Origin: Pseudomonas sp. MM211
GTDB lineage: Bacteria > Pseudomonadota > Gammaproteobacteria > Pseudomonadales > Pseudomonadaceae
Reading direction: 5' to 3'
Length of the DNA stretch: 64,000 nt
Assembly: GCF_020386635.1 (NCBI RefSeq)
Contig: NZ_CP081942.1
Coordinates: 4,774,001-4,838,000, forward strand
The notes below the pieces were generated by a model, which saw only the letters and a list, made by a program, of their open reading frames with translations, was not told where the DNA came from and did no database searches. The stretch's first letter is position 1; each line of letters starts with the position of its first letter. Position numbers and translations under genes: made by a program. Positions 51,489 through 60,088 of the stretch are shown one piece after another.

Positions 51489-51827
51489 GTGTTCTATATA
51501 AAACGTAACGCCGAAGGCGATCTGCAGCGTGTGCAGCCAGAGCCGTTCGAGGGAATGAACGGCGAGCTGCCGGCTGACAGCGAGGAGGCGCGTTCCTGGT
51601 TTTCCAATCAGAACGTGGAAAGCAGCCTGCTGCAGCTCAAGCAGAGCGACCTGGACATGATCCGCGTACTCGAGGATTTGATCGATCTGCTGATCAAGAA
51701 AGGCGTGGTGCGTATCACCGACCTGCCGGAAGCGGCCCAGAGTAAACTGCTGGGCCGTAGTCGTGCGCGCGATGCATTGGGCGGCGCGAACCGCCTGATC
51801 AACGAAGAGGAACGGGGCCTGATCTGA
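51489..51827 (+). CDS. Small conserved protein beside lapA (often mislabelled tryptophan synthase beta-like)
   Basis: Encodes 112 residues from a GTG at 51489 with AGAAGG upstream. It starts 'FYIKRNAEGDLQRVQ' and has an amphipathic central helix ('SSLLQLKQSDLDMIRVLEDLIDLLIKKG'), then 'RITDLPEAAQSKLLGRSRARDAL'. I recall this conserved pseudomonad family carrying the label 'tryptophan synthase subunit beta-like', but no PLP-enzyme motif is visible and it is far too short. Function is unknown. It lies between the adhesin gene and lapD and ends base-to-base against the convergent lapD stop. Confidence 0.75.
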   Translation: MFYIKRNAEGDLQRVQPEPFEGMNGELPADSEEARSWFSNQNVESSLLQLKQSDLDMIRVLEDLIDLLIKKGVVRITDLPEAAQSKLLGRSRARDALGGANRLINEEERGLI

Positions 51828-53761
51828 TCACGCCCAGGCCGCAGGTTCGCTGAACAGACGACCCTGCACGCCACTGACGCCCATCGCCCGCAACACGTCC
51901 CACTCCCCGCGGGTTTCTACCCGTTCGGCGATCAATGGCAGATCGATGCTGTTGGCCGCTCGCTGCATGGCTTCGATGAACAAGCGCTTGTCGCTTTCCT
52001 GATCGATGCCGCGAATGAAGCTGCCATCCACCTTGAGGTAGGCCAGGCCCAACTTCGCCAGGTTGCCGATCATGCTGAAACGCCCGCCGAAATGCTGCAA
52101 ACCAAGCTCGACTCCCAGGCTGCGTAGTTTGCGGGTGATCGCTTCGAGCTCTACCGGGCCCGGCAACTGCCCCTCGTCCAGCTCCAGAATCAGCCGGCCA
52201 CTCACCGCCGGGTTGAGCCGCAAGCGCTCGTATACCTGCTGCAACGCCTGAGGATCGCGCACGGTAATGCCCGATAAGCTCAGCGCCACCTTGCCTTCGT
52301 GGTCGGGCAATTGCGCCAGCAGGGCGTCGAGCATCACCAGATCCAGGCGCGCGGTCCAACCGAAGCGCTCCAGCCAGGGCAGGAAGCGCCCTGCAGCGAT
52401 GGTTTCACCCCGCTCGTCCTGCAGACGGGCAAGCACCTTGTTGTGCAACACCTGAGTCGGATCGGCAGCGCTGACCACCGGCTGCACGTACGGCAGGAAG
52501 CGCCCCTGCTCGAGAGCGTTATCCAGCAGGCTGTGCCAATCGTTGTGCTCGTCGCTGACAGTGGCTTGATGACGATGCTCGACGAACGCCCAGTGCTCGC
52601 GGTTCTGGCTGATCGCTTCGGCCAGAGCCGTATCCAGCGCGCTGTATAGCTCGCTGCTCGAAGCGCCTGCCGCGAAAGTGGTGATACCGATATGGGCCAC
52701 CGGGAAACAGTCGCTGGCGCCGGTCTGCTGCAACGAGAGCAGGCCATTGCTCAGTTGTTCGGCCAGTTGCTCGGCCTCCTGGCGATCGATGCCGGCGGCC
52801 AGCAATGCGAACTCGCCACCGCGGTTACGCGCCAGCAGGAAACGACCTTGGCTTACGTGCTGCAACTGCTCGGCCACGGCCTTGAGTAGCTGGTATCCGT
52901 GCGCTGGCCACCGATGCGCTGATTGAGGCCGATCAGATCATTGACCCGCAGCAGGAATAGCACGCCGCTGCTGGCCCGCTCTTCGCCCGTCAGGCGGGCG
53001 TGCAGGTCGAGGTCGAAATAACGACGGTTGGCCAGCCCGGTCAGGCTGTCCTGATAGGCCTCGGCATGCAGCTTCTCGCTGCGCGAAGCCTCTTCGTCGA
53101 ACAGTGCCTTGAGCTTTTCCACCATCTGGTTCATGGCGTTGACTACCCGGCGAAACTCCGGCGTGCGCGGCAGGTTGGGTGCACTGAGAAATTCCCGGCG
53201 AGCGATGGCGTTGGACTGCTCGACCATGTACTCCAGCGGGCGCAACTGACGCTTGAGCAGCAACACGCCGAGGCCGATGCACAGCAGGCTGATCAGCGCC
53301 AGCCACAGGAAGGTGGCATAGGCGGTCTGCCACAGCTTGGCGATGGCGAAGTAAGGATGGCTGATCACCTCGACCCGAGCCGCCTGGTTCCAGCCATCAC
53401 TGACGATCGCGTCACCCTGGGCTGGAGCCAGATCCACCAGATTGGCGAACCACTGTGGCGCACCCACGCCGAGGTTCGCACCCGAGCGCTCGGTCAGCAC
53501 CTTTTCGTCGGCACCGATCACGCGGATGCTCTCGAAATAGCCACTGTCGAAGATCGAGCTGACCATCAGCTCCAGCATCGCCGGATCGTCCAGATGCGAG
53601 CCAAGCGACAGGCCAAGTGCCGTCGCGGCGTCCTGGGCATGGGCGCGCAACTGATTGACCTGCTGCTCGCGCGAGCTCTCTACGTTGACCACGACGCTTC
53701 CGGCGAAACTCACCAGCATCAGTACGCAGATGGCTACACACAACTGCTTGAACAGTGACAT
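51828..53761 (-). pseudogene. lapD: lapD, c-di-GMP receptor (GGDEF-EAL), interrupted by one frameshift
   Basis: The N-terminal frame from the ATG at 53761 encodes a membrane span (5-27), the periplasmic LapG-binding domain, a second span (about 145-165), HAMP and the start of GGDEF, then ends at 52853. The remainder, in another frame to 51828, holds the rest of GGDEF with a degenerate 'NRGGEF' and an EAL domain with 'NKVLARL' in place of EAL. That pattern is typical of LapD, an inactive enzyme that binds c-di-GMP. The frame breaks at about 52888-52893, after 'GQRTD'; normal GGDEF spacing there favours two extra bases over one lost. LapD would sequester LapG when c-di-GMP is high. It is cotranscribed after lapG. 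Confidence 0.92.
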
Positions 53762-53781
53762 GAACGACTCCTCGCTACGCC

Positions 53782-54489
53782 TCAGGGAAACCCTTCGGCA
53801 CGCATCTTCTTCAACAAATCCTGCCAGCGCGAAAGGCGCTTGCTGTCTCCCACCTGCTTGCCGCCGGCTGGCCCTGGCACCCAGAGTCCTTCGGCATTGA
53901 AGGCATACACGGGCACCAGGTCACGGCGCTCGGTCGCCGGGTCGATGGCATCGATCAGGTTATCCAGCACCAGTGGCACGGAGGTGGGGGTCGGGTAATA
54001 GGTCAGTACCATGTGCGCCTGGTTCAAGCGCACCGCCTTGACGTAGGTGATGCGCAGCTTCTCGCTCGGCACACCCAGTTCACGCAGGCTGAAATACTTG
54101 GCGATGGCGTAATCTTCGCAATCGCCAGCACCGCGCATCAGGGCCTCGACTGGCGTCGCCCAATAATCCGCAACGCCCCAGATTTCCTGGTCATCGCGAA
54201 AGCGCAGTTGCAGATTGAAAAACCGGTTGATGGCCTTGAGTTGCTCGGCCTCGCTGGCGTTACGCTGCTCGTCGAGCAAACGTTGCCAGGCGTCAATGCG
54301 GGGTTTGCCGGCGCCCAGGGGGCCATAGAGTTGCTCGGCACGTGCGGCGATACGCTGGAAATCCCACTGCGCTTGCAACCCGCCAGGCGCCAGAAACAAG
54401 GCGAGCAAAAACGCCACCAGCACGGGCCAGCGGTAACGGATTGAGAGAGAGCCAGAACCGCCGATGGCCACGACAATGCTTCCAGACAA
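53782..54489 (-). CDS. lapG: LapG, periplasmic cysteine protease cutting LapA
   Basis: Encodes 235 residues with an N-terminal signal segment (about 18-40, ending 'GGLQA'). The transglutaminase-like (BTLCP) catalytic triad is Cys124 in 'GAGDCEDYA', His159 in 'NQAHMVL' and Asp176 in 'VLDNLID'. The Asp and Glu flanking the Cys are likely Ca2+ ligands. It cuts the LapA retention module at TAAG, releasing the adhesin when c-di-GMP falls. The frame is intact, unlike lapD, which starts 20 bases downstream. Confidence 0.95.
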   Translation of the reverse strand: MSGSIVVAIGGSGSLSIRYRWPVLVAFLLALFLAPGGLQAQWDFQRIAARAEQLYGPLGAGKPRIDAWQRLLDEQRNASEAEQLKAINRFFNLQLRFRDDQEIWGVADYWATPVEALMRGAGDCEDYAIAKYFSLRELGVPSEKLRITYVKAVRLNQAHMVLTYYPTPTSVPLVLDNLIDAIDPATERRDLVPVYAFNAEGLWVPGPAGGKQVGDSKRLSRWQDLLKKMRAEGFP

Positions 54490-54557
54490 GCAACAGCGTC
54501 ATGGTGCGGTGCAGGAGGGCAAAAAACAATCGCCAGATGCCACTACAGGAAACGAAC

Positions 54558-54585
54558 AACTGATGCGCTGCAGAGCGCATCAGTT
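54558..54585 (-). terminator. Perfect hairpin after the Tyr/Arg-rich lipoprotein gene
   Basis: Two exact 12-base arms (AACTGATGCGCT and its complement) flank a four-base GCAG loop. The hairpin lies about 20 bases beyond the stop of the lipoprotein gene and 70 bases before lapG on the same strand. Confidence 0.65.
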
Positions 54586-54605
54586 GAGGTCAGGTGGAGG
54601 GAGAA

Positions 54606-55073
54606 TCAGCGTTCGCGGTTCCAGCCGCCGCCCTGAATGCGCTGGATACGTTGAGGCGCTTCGCGCTGTTGCCACTGCAGCGGCGCGGAGCGATGCCGCT
54701 GTTGCTGCTGATAGTGATGGCGCTGCCCTTCCCAACCCGGGCGTGGTGACGGGCGGTAGTCACCGCGATTGCGGTCGTGGCGGTTCTGGTAGCGCGGATC
54801 ATAGCGCTCGGGTTGGTTGAAATAGCGCGGCGGTGGAGGCGGCGCATAATGCCGTGGCGGCGAATAGCGACGGTCATAACGGCTGTCGTAGCGACGATCC
54901 TCGTAGACATACACACGCGGCGCCCCATAAACCTGGGAACGCTGTACGTGAGCACCGGGGTAGTACTGACGATCATAATCTCGATAACCACCGCCATAGC
55001 CGCTGTCGCCGTAGACGGCACAACCGGTTAGCGAGAAACCCAACAACGCAACGAGCATGGATTTACGGATCAT
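54606..55073 (-). CDS. Small Tyr/Arg/Pro-rich lipoprotein
   Basis: Encodes 155 residues from the ATG at 55073 (GGAGG upstream). The signal peptide ends in lipobox 'LTGC' at about residue 18. The mature chain is low-complexity: Gly/Tyr-rich at first ('GDSGYGGGYRDYD'), then Arg/Tyr/Pro-rich ('RRYDSRYDRRYSPPRHYAPPPPP') and Gln/His/Arg-rich at the end. It would be highly basic and disordered on the membrane. I do not recognise a named family. It lies upstream of lapG but is separated from it by a perfect hairpin. Confidence 0.75.
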   Translation of the reverse strand: MIRKSMLVALLGFSLTGCAVYGDSGYGGGYRDYDRQYYPGAHVQRSQVYGAPRVYVYEDRRYDSRYDRRYSPPRHYAPPPPPRYFNQPERYDPRYQNRHDRNRGDYRPSPRPGWEGQRHHYQQQQRHRSAPLQWQQREAPQRIQRIQGGGWNRER

Positions 55074-55332
55074 GGGGCGGCCTCCTTCGACCGCGAAACG
55101 CACATCGGCGGCTGCCGATGCCGGGAGTGTTCCCAATCCATCAGACAACCCGGCGCCAGCCGAATCCGCTCCGCTCGTCGGTGAGTCGCTACAAATGATT
55201 TCAGCAGCACTCGGTGAACGCACTGAAAGTGCGCGCCGAAACCGCGCAGCCAGCACCGAACGCGCACCATCAACGCGCAACGTATTTTCCTGAAAATGCA
55301 CACAGCCCCACGCTAGACGGCTCGCCACAGCC

Positions 55333-55348
55333 TGGCACGATCCTCGCT
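55333..55348 (+). promoter_or_regulatory. Candidate sigma-54 promoter of the guanidine operon
   Basis: TGGCAC (55333-55338), five bases, then TCGCT (55344-55348) differs by one base from the -24/-12 consensus TGGCAC-N5-TTGC(A/T). It lies about 70 bases before the riboswitch. A CGCACT-GAA-AGTGCG palindrome (55219-55233) lies about 100 bases further upstream, where an NtrC-type enhancer would sit. The 506-base gap from 55074 to 55579 holds only these sites and the riboswitch. Confidence 0.45.
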
Positions 55349-55416
55349 TAATGACCTTCGTGCAGGAAAGTCCCAGGCAGCGGCCCGGGATAGCGGCATC
55401 ACAATTTGCAATAGCC

Positions 55417-55514
55417 GACTAGGGTTCCGGTTCGCCAATCAGCAGGCGAATGACTGGTCCGAGAGTTGGCGACCTCCTCGAGGGGTTACACGGCGGGACA
55501 AAAGCCCGGGAGAA
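55417..55514 (+). promoter_or_regulatory. Guanidine-I riboswitch (ykkC class)
   Basis: The conserved blocks of the class occur in order: CTAGGGTTCCGG (55419-55430), ACTGGTCCGAGAG (about 55453-55465) and ACACGGCGGGACAAAAGCCC (55488-55507) followed by GGGAGA. These form the ligand-binding core and the P1/P3 junctions. Binding of free guanidinium turns on downstream genes. The ATG of the first operon gene is 66 bases further on. A CTCC stretch near 55555 could pair with the GGAGG ribosome site, so translational control is possible. Confidence 0.95.
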
Positions 55515-55579
55515 CGCGCCCCCAGCGATGGGAGATGCCGCGCACTCCTGCTCCGCCCTTTCTCGAACTGGAGGTCTCC

Positions 55580-56647
55580 ATGCGCAAGCCCCGTCTTTTC
55601 TCCGTTCTCGCCGCTGGTCTCGCGGCTGCCATTTCCCTCAACAGCCAGGCTGCCCAGAAGGACAGCTTCAGCGTGTGCTGGACCATCTATGCCGGCTGGA
55701 TGCCCTGGGAGTACGGTGCCACCCAAGGCATCGTCGACAAGTGGGCGAAGAAATACGGCATCGACATCGATGTCGTGCAGATCAACGACTACGTCGAATC
55801 GATCAACCAATACAGCGCCGGCCAATTCGACGGCTGCACCATGACCAACATGGACGCCCTGACCATCCCCGCCGCAGGCGGCGTGGACAGCACGGCGTTG
55901 ATCGTCGGCGACTTCTCCAACGGCAACGACGGCGTGGTGCTCAAGGGCGAAAAGAAAACCCTGGGCGACCTCAAGGGCCAGAACGTCAATCTGGTCGAGC
56001 TTTCGGTATCGCACTACCTGCTCGCCCGTGGCCTGGAAAAAGCCGGCCTCAGCGAACGCGACCTGAAAGTGGTGAACACCTCGGACGCCGACATCGTCGC
56101 CGCCTTCACCACCCCGGACGTCACTGCCGTCACCACCTGGAATCCGCTGCTCGCCGAGATCGAAGCCACGCCCGGCGTGACCAAGGTGTTCGACTCCAGC
56201 CAGATCCCCGGCGAAATCATCGACCTGATGGTGGTCAACAGCGACACCCTCAAGGACAACCCTGCCCTCGGCAAGGCGCTGACCGGCGCCTGGTACGAAA
56301 TCATGGCAACCATGAGCGATAGTGGCGCGGCTGGGCAGGCTGCCCGTGAGCATATGGCCAAGGCGTCCGGCACCGATCTCAAAGGGTACGAAGCACAGCT
56401 CGCCGCCACCAAGATGTTCTACAGCGCCAAGGATGCCGTGGCGTTCGCCAAGAGCCCACGCCTGCCAGAAACCATGAGCAAGGTCGCCGCGTTCTCCTTC
56501 GACCACGGCTTGCTCGGCGAGGGCGCGCAGAGCGCCGATGCGATCGGTATGGCCTTCGCCAACGACGTGAGCACCGGCGACCAGGGCAACCTCAAGCTGC
56601 GCTTCGATACGACCTACATGCAGATGGCCGCCGACGGCCAGCTCTGA
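55580..56647 (+). CDS. ABC transporter substrate-binding protein, guanidine operon
   Basis: Encodes 355 residues from the ATG at 55580 (GGAGG upstream). The signal peptide ends near 'NSQAAQ'. It is of the NitT/TauT/urea-carboxylase-associated type: 'FSVCWTIYAGWMPWEYGATQGIVDKWAKKYGID' features near the N-terminus, then 'QFDGCTMTNMDALTIPAAGGVDST'. The riboswitch and downstream carboxylase make guanidine the likely ligand. First gene of the operon; the permease follows after 72 bases. Confidence 0.92.
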   Translation: MRKPRLFSVLAAGLAAAISLNSQAAQKDSFSVCWTIYAGWMPWEYGATQGIVDKWAKKYGIDIDVVQINDYVESINQYSAGQFDGCTMTNMDALTIPAAGGVDSTALIVGDFSNGNDGVVLKGEKKTLGDLKGQNVNLVELSVSHYLLARGLEKAGLSERDLKVVNTSDADIVAAFTTPDVTAVTTWNPLLAEIEATPGVTKVFDSSQIPGEIIDLMVVNSDTLKDNPALGKALTGAWYEIMATMSDSGAAGQAAREHMAKASGTDLKGYEAQLAATKMFYSAKDAVAFAKSPRLPETMSKVAAFSFDHGLLGEGAQSADAIGMAFANDVSTGDQGNLKLRFDTTYMQMAADGQL

Positions 56648-56719
56648 AGCAGGACTGAGCGTGCCCTCGCTAGGCGTGGGCACGAACCTCGAGACGCGAC
56701 CGCAGACCCCGAGACTTCT

Positions 56720-57535
56720 ATGCGCCTGATCAACCGACATCCCGACAGGGCCGGCCGATTGCTGCTGGTGTTGCTGCCCTTCGCACTGCTGCTGTTCGCC
56801 TATTTCATGGGCTCGGCGCAGCGCCTGGCGGAGAACCCCAACGACAAGCTGCTACCCAGCGCCAGCCAGATGATCGCCGCCGTCGACCGCCTGGCCTTCA
56901 CCGAAGACAAGCGCACCGGTGGCTATGCCTTCTGGCAAGACACCGCGTCGAGCCTGACGCGTCTCGGCATGGGCATCGGCATCGCGGCGCTGGTCGGTCT
57001 TTGTCTGGGCATCGCCGCCGGCATCCTGCCACTGCTGCGGGCGCCGCTATCACCGCTGCTCACCGTGCTGTCGATGGTGCCGCCGCTGGCGATATTGCCG
57101 ATCCTGTTCATCGTCTTCGGCCTGGGCGAACTGTCCAAGGTGATGCTGATCGTCATCGGCATCACCCCGATCCTGGCCCGCGACCTGGAACAGCGCGCCC
57201 GGGAAATTCCTCAGGAACTGCTGATCAAGGCCCAGACCCTCGGCGCCAGCACCTGGACGCTGATCCTGCGGGTCGTGCTGCCACAGCTGCTGCCGCGCCT
57301 GCTGATCGCGCTGCGCCTGGTGCTGGGCTCCGCCTGGCTGTTCCTGATCGCTGCCGAAGCCATCGCCAGTACCGATGGCCTGGGTTACCGCATCTTCCTC
57401 GTGCGCCGCTACATGGCGATGGACGTGATCCTGCCCTACGTGGTGTGGATCACCTTACTCGCCTGGCTGATGGATCTCGGCCTGCGTCAGCTGACGCGGC
57501 TGTGCTTTCCCTGGTACGAGGGGGCCAAAGCATGA
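56720..57535 (+). CDS. ABC transporter permease, guanidine operon
   Basis: Encodes 271 residues with about six membrane spans. The binding-protein-dependent permease loop appears as 'EIPQELLIKAQTLGASTWTLILRVVLPQLLP', the EAA motif that contacts the ATPase. It is of the NitT/TauT/SsuC type ('ALRLVLGSAWLFLIAAEAI'). It overlaps the ATPase gene by four bases (ATGA). Ligand is inferred from the riboswitch context. Confidence 0.93.
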   Translation: MRLINRHPDRAGRLLLVLLPFALLLFAYFMGSAQRLAENPNDKLLPSASQMIAAVDRLAFTEDKRTGGYAFWQDTASSLTRLGMGIGIAALVGLCLGIAAGILPLLRAPLSPLLTVLSMVPPLAILPILFIVFGLGELSKVMLIVIGITPILARDLEQRAREIPQELLIKAQTLGASTWTLILRVVLPQLLPRLLIALRLVLGSAWLFLIAAEAIASTDGLGYRIFLVRRYMAMDVILPYVVWITLLAWLMDLGLRQLTRLCFPWYEGAKA

Positions 57536-58302
57536 GCTTCATTGAAGTGAAAAATGTCTGGCAGACCTATGGCGACCAGATCGTTCTGGAGCGCTTGAAC
57601 CTGTCCATCGCCGAGGGCGAGTTCTGCACCCTGGTCGGCGCGTCCGGCTGCGGCAAGTCGACCTTCCTGCGTCTGCTGCTGGGCCAGGAGCGGCCGAGCA
57701 AGGGCGAGATCCTGCTGGGTGGCGAGCCACTCGTGGGCGAGCCGGATGCCAGCCGTGGAGTGGTGTTCCAGCGCTATTCGGTGTTCCCGCACCTGAGCGT
57801 GCTAGACAACGTCGCCATCGGCCTGGAACTGCCGCGCGCGCCATTCCTCGGTCGCCTGTTCGGCGCGGCCAAGCGCGACGCTCGCGAGCAGGCGGCGGCG
57901 ATCCTCGGCAAGGTCGGCCTCAGCCATGCCCTGGGCAAGTACCCCAGCCAGCTCTCCGGCGGCATGCAGCAACGCCTGGCGATTGCCCAGGCGCTGATCA
58001 TGAAGCCGCGCGTGCTGCTGCTCGACGAACCCTTCGGCGCCCTCGACCCGGGCATCCGCAAGGACATGCACGCCCTGCTGCTGGAGCTGTGGCGCGAAAC
58101 CGGGCTGACGGTGTTCATGGTCACCCACGATCTCGCCGAAGGCTTCAGCCTCGGCACCCGCCTGATGGTGTTCGACAAGACCCGTATCGACCCGCACGCA
58201 CCGAATGCCTTTGGCGCGCGCATCACCTACGACATCCCCCTGAATAGCGATCGCAAAAGCGCCATCGCGTCACTGCCGGCGCATCTTGCCCCGGCCCTGT
58301 AA
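57532..58302 (+). CDS. ABC transporter ATP-binding protein, guanidine operon
   Basis: Encodes 256 residues from the ATG at 57532. Walker A 'GASGCGKSTFL', signature 'LSGGMQQRLAIAQAL' and Walker B 'VLLLDEPFGALD' are complete, followed by the switch 'MVTHDLAEG'. It belongs to the NitT/TauT ATPase group and pairs with the preceding permease by a four-base overlap. The next gene starts 10 bases after its stop. Confidence 0.95.
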   Translation: MSFIEVKNVWQTYGDQIVLERLNLSIAEGEFCTLVGASGCGKSTFLRLLLGQERPSKGEILLGGEPLVGEPDASRGVVFQRYSVFPHLSVLDNVAIGLELPRAPFLGRLFGAAKRDAREQAAAILGKVGLSHALGKYPSQLSGGMQQRLAIAQALIMKPRVLLLDEPFGALDPGIRKDMHALLLELWRETGLTVFMVTHDLAEGFSLGTRLMVFDKTRIDPHAPNAFGARITYDIPLNSDRKSAIASLPAHLAPAL

Positions 58303-58312
58303 GGAGACTGCC

Positions 58313-59041
58313 ATGACTGCTGCCCTCACCCTTCGCCCTACCCTCTACGAGGAAACCGTCCCTGGCGGCGGGCACACCTCGTTCGTGCTCAAGCGCGGCC
58401 AGTTGCTGCGCATCACCGACCTCGAAGGCGGCGCCAACGTCAGCCTGCTGCTGTTCAACGCCATGGAGAAAAGCGAGCGACTCAACCTGCCCGACACCCT
58501 CAAGGGCCAGCACACCGCCAAACTCACCGCGGGTCACTGCCTGTACTCGGACATGGGCCGCGTGCTCGCGGCGATCACCGCCGACACCTGTGGCTGGCAT
58601 GACAGTTTCGGTGGCGTGCTCTCGGCTGATGAGGTGAGCGAGAAGTACGGCCAGGGGCGCTATCAGGAACTGCGCAACGGGTTCTTCCGCAACGGCGTGG
58701 ACAACCTGCTGGTGGAAATGGGCAAGTGGAACCTCAACCTGCAAGACCTGTTGATGACCCTCAACCTGTTCAGCAAGGTCAGCGCCGATGCCGACGGCGC
58801 CTTCCGCTTTCACGGCGACAACAGCCAGGCCGGTGACTACATCGAGCTGTATGCACCCATGGACACCCTGGTGGTGCTCACCGCCCTGCAACACCCGATG
58901 GATCCCAACCCGCAGTACGCGCCCAAGCCGGTGCAGCTGAGCTGGAGCAAGGTGGAGAGCGACGGCATCAGCGTGCTCTGCCGTACCTCGCGCCCGGAAA
59001 ACGGCCGCGCCTTCCACAACACCGAACGCCAATACCTCTGA
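58313..59041 (+). CDS. DUF1989 protein, probable carboxyguanidine deiminase subunit (longer)
   Basis: Encodes 242 residues from the ATG at 58313 (AAGGAG upstream). It carries the urea-carboxylase-associated/DUF1989 fold with '[13 protein letters not shown]', also seen in the next gene. In guanidine-degrading bacteria two such proteins (CgdA and CgdB) together deiminate carboxyguanidine to allophanate; which is which is not assigned here. Its '[22 protein letters not shown]' stretch matches '[21 protein letters not shown]' in the shorter partner, so the two are tandem paralogues. Confidence 0.9.
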   Translation: MTAALTLRPTLYEETVPGGGHTSFVLKRGQLLRITDLEGGANVSLLLFNAMEKSERLNLPDTLKGQHTAKLTAGHCLYSDMGRVLAAITADTCGWHDSFGGVLSADEVSEKYGQGRYQELRNGFFRNGVDNLLVEMGKWNLNLQDLLMTLNLFSKVSADADGAFRFHGDNSQAGDYIELYAPMDTLVVLTALQHPMDPNPQYAPKPVQLSWSKVESDGISVLCRTSRPENGRAFHNTERQYL

Positions 59042-59051
59042 GGGTGCCGAC

Positions 59052-59687
59052 ATGAGCCTGATCGAAAGCAACCTGCATCCCGAGACCGCCGTATTCCGCC
59101 ATACCATCGCGGCGGGCGAACCCTACCTGTTCGAGGTCAAGGCCGGGCAGACCCTGCGCCTGCACGACCTGGAAGGCAACCAGGCCATCGACACGCTGTT
59201 CTACAGCGCCCGCAACCCGCGTGAGCGCTTCGACCCGCAGCGCACCCTGCGCAAGCAGAACAACGTCTACCTGACTGCCGGCACGGTGCTCTATTCCAAC
59301 CTCGGCAACCCGCTGCTGACCATCGTCGCCGACACCTGTGGCCGCCACGACACCCTCGGCGGCGCCTGTGCCCAGGAGAGCAATACCGTGCGCTACGCCC
59401 TGGACAAGCGCTTCATGCACAGCTGCCGCGACAATTTCCTGCGCGCCAGCCTGCACGACGGCCGCCTGGAGAAGCGCGACATCGGCGCCAACATCAACTT
59501 CTTCATGAACGTGCCGGTCACCCCGGACGGCGGCCTGACCTTCGAAGACGGCATCTCCGCACCCGGCAAATACGTCGAGCTGCGCGCCGAGACCGATGTG
59601 ATCGTACTGATCTCCAACTGCCCGCAGCTCAACAACCCCTGCAACGGCTGGAACCCGACGCCTGCGGAGGTGCTGGTATGGGAATGA
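59052..59687 (+). CDS. DUF1989 protein, probable carboxyguanidine deiminase subunit (shorter)
   Basis: Encodes 211 residues, starting 10 bases after the previous gene. The core '[25 protein letters not shown]' holds the family Cys and His residues. The C-terminal '[15 protein letters not shown]' is typical of the urea-carboxylase-associated protein group. It would form a hetero-complex with the longer paralogue. After its stop comes 401 bases without a large gene, occupied by two inverted-repeat elements, before the carboxylase. Confidence 0.9.
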   Translation: MSLIESNLHPETAVFRHTIAAGEPYLFEVKAGQTLRLHDLEGNQAIDTLFYSARNPRERFDPQRTLRKQNNVYLTAGTVLYSNLGNPLLTIVADTCGRHDTLGGACAQESNTVRYALDKRFMHSCRDNFLRASLHDGRLEKRDIGANINFFMNVPVTPDGGLTFEDGISAPGKYVELRAETDVIVLISNCPQLNNPCNGWNPTPAEVLVWE

Positions 59688-59773
59688 TCAGACGCTGGTT
59701 GTTCGCCCTGTGCCAGAGCAGGAGTGGGCAGGTGCTGCAACCTACGCCCCGAGACAAAACACCGGCCTCCTAA
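59678..59773 (+). CDS. Possible 31-residue ORF after the second DUF1989 gene
   Basis: ATG at 59678 overlaps the preceding stop and has GGAGG nine bases upstream. The product would be a short basic peptide beginning '[14 protein letters not shown]' with a hydrophobic patch. It may be chance coding or a remnant, as no family resemblance is seen. Confidence 0.2.
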   Translation: MGMIRRWLFALCQSRSGQVLQPTPRDKTPAS

Positions 59774-59788
59774 CAAACGAAATCCTTT

Positions 59789-59852
59789 GTGGGAGGGGCT
59801 TCAGCCGCGACGCTCTTGACCTTGAAAACATCGCGGCTAAAGCCCCTTCCAC
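59789..59852. repeat. REP-type inverted pair
   Basis: Left arm GTGGGAGGGGCTTCAGCCGCG... (59789-59810) and right arm (59831-59852) are complementary over 22 bases with two mismatches, around a 20-base spacer. This is the form of Pseudomonas intergenic REP elements ('GTGGGAG...GGCT..AGCC'). Confidence 0.75.
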
Positions 59853-59940
59853 GGGAACCGAGTGAGGCCAAAAAGAATTCCCCACCCCGGACGACCGTGG
59901 TGCAGACCCAATACCGGCGGGACGGCCCGCCACGTTCAAC

Positions 59941-60078
59941 GAGGCCGGAGCGAAGCGTCGCGAGCGAACATCAGGCAAGGCGGCAGCCAGTGAGAAAGCG
60001 GAGTTTGCTGTAGCAAATGAGCATTTCGAACTGGCTGCCAACGCCGCGTGATGGAGCGCAGCAGCTTCGAACGGCCTC
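59941..60078. repeat. Large nested inverted repeat upstream of the carboxylase
   Basis: Three nested stems share one axis. Outer: GAGGCCGGAGCGAAGC (59941-59956) with GCTTCGAACGGCCTC (60064-60078), imperfect. Middle: GGCAGCCAGT (59982-59991) with ACTGGCTGCC (60030-60039), exact. Inner: TTTGCT/AGCAAA (60004-60017). I recall similar sequences recurring between genes in pseudomonads, but cannot confirm it here. The element ends ten bases before the carboxylase start at 60089. Confidence 0.6.
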
Positions 60079-60088
60079 GGGAGCCGAT

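Noticed and set aside
51489..51827. Tryptophan synthase beta subunit
   Set aside because: The usual label for this family, but the protein is 112 residues and shows no PLP-binding motif.
52853..52877. Programmed frameshift in lapD
   Set aside because: No slippery heptamer is seen and the overlap is only 25 bases, so mutation or sequence error is simpler.
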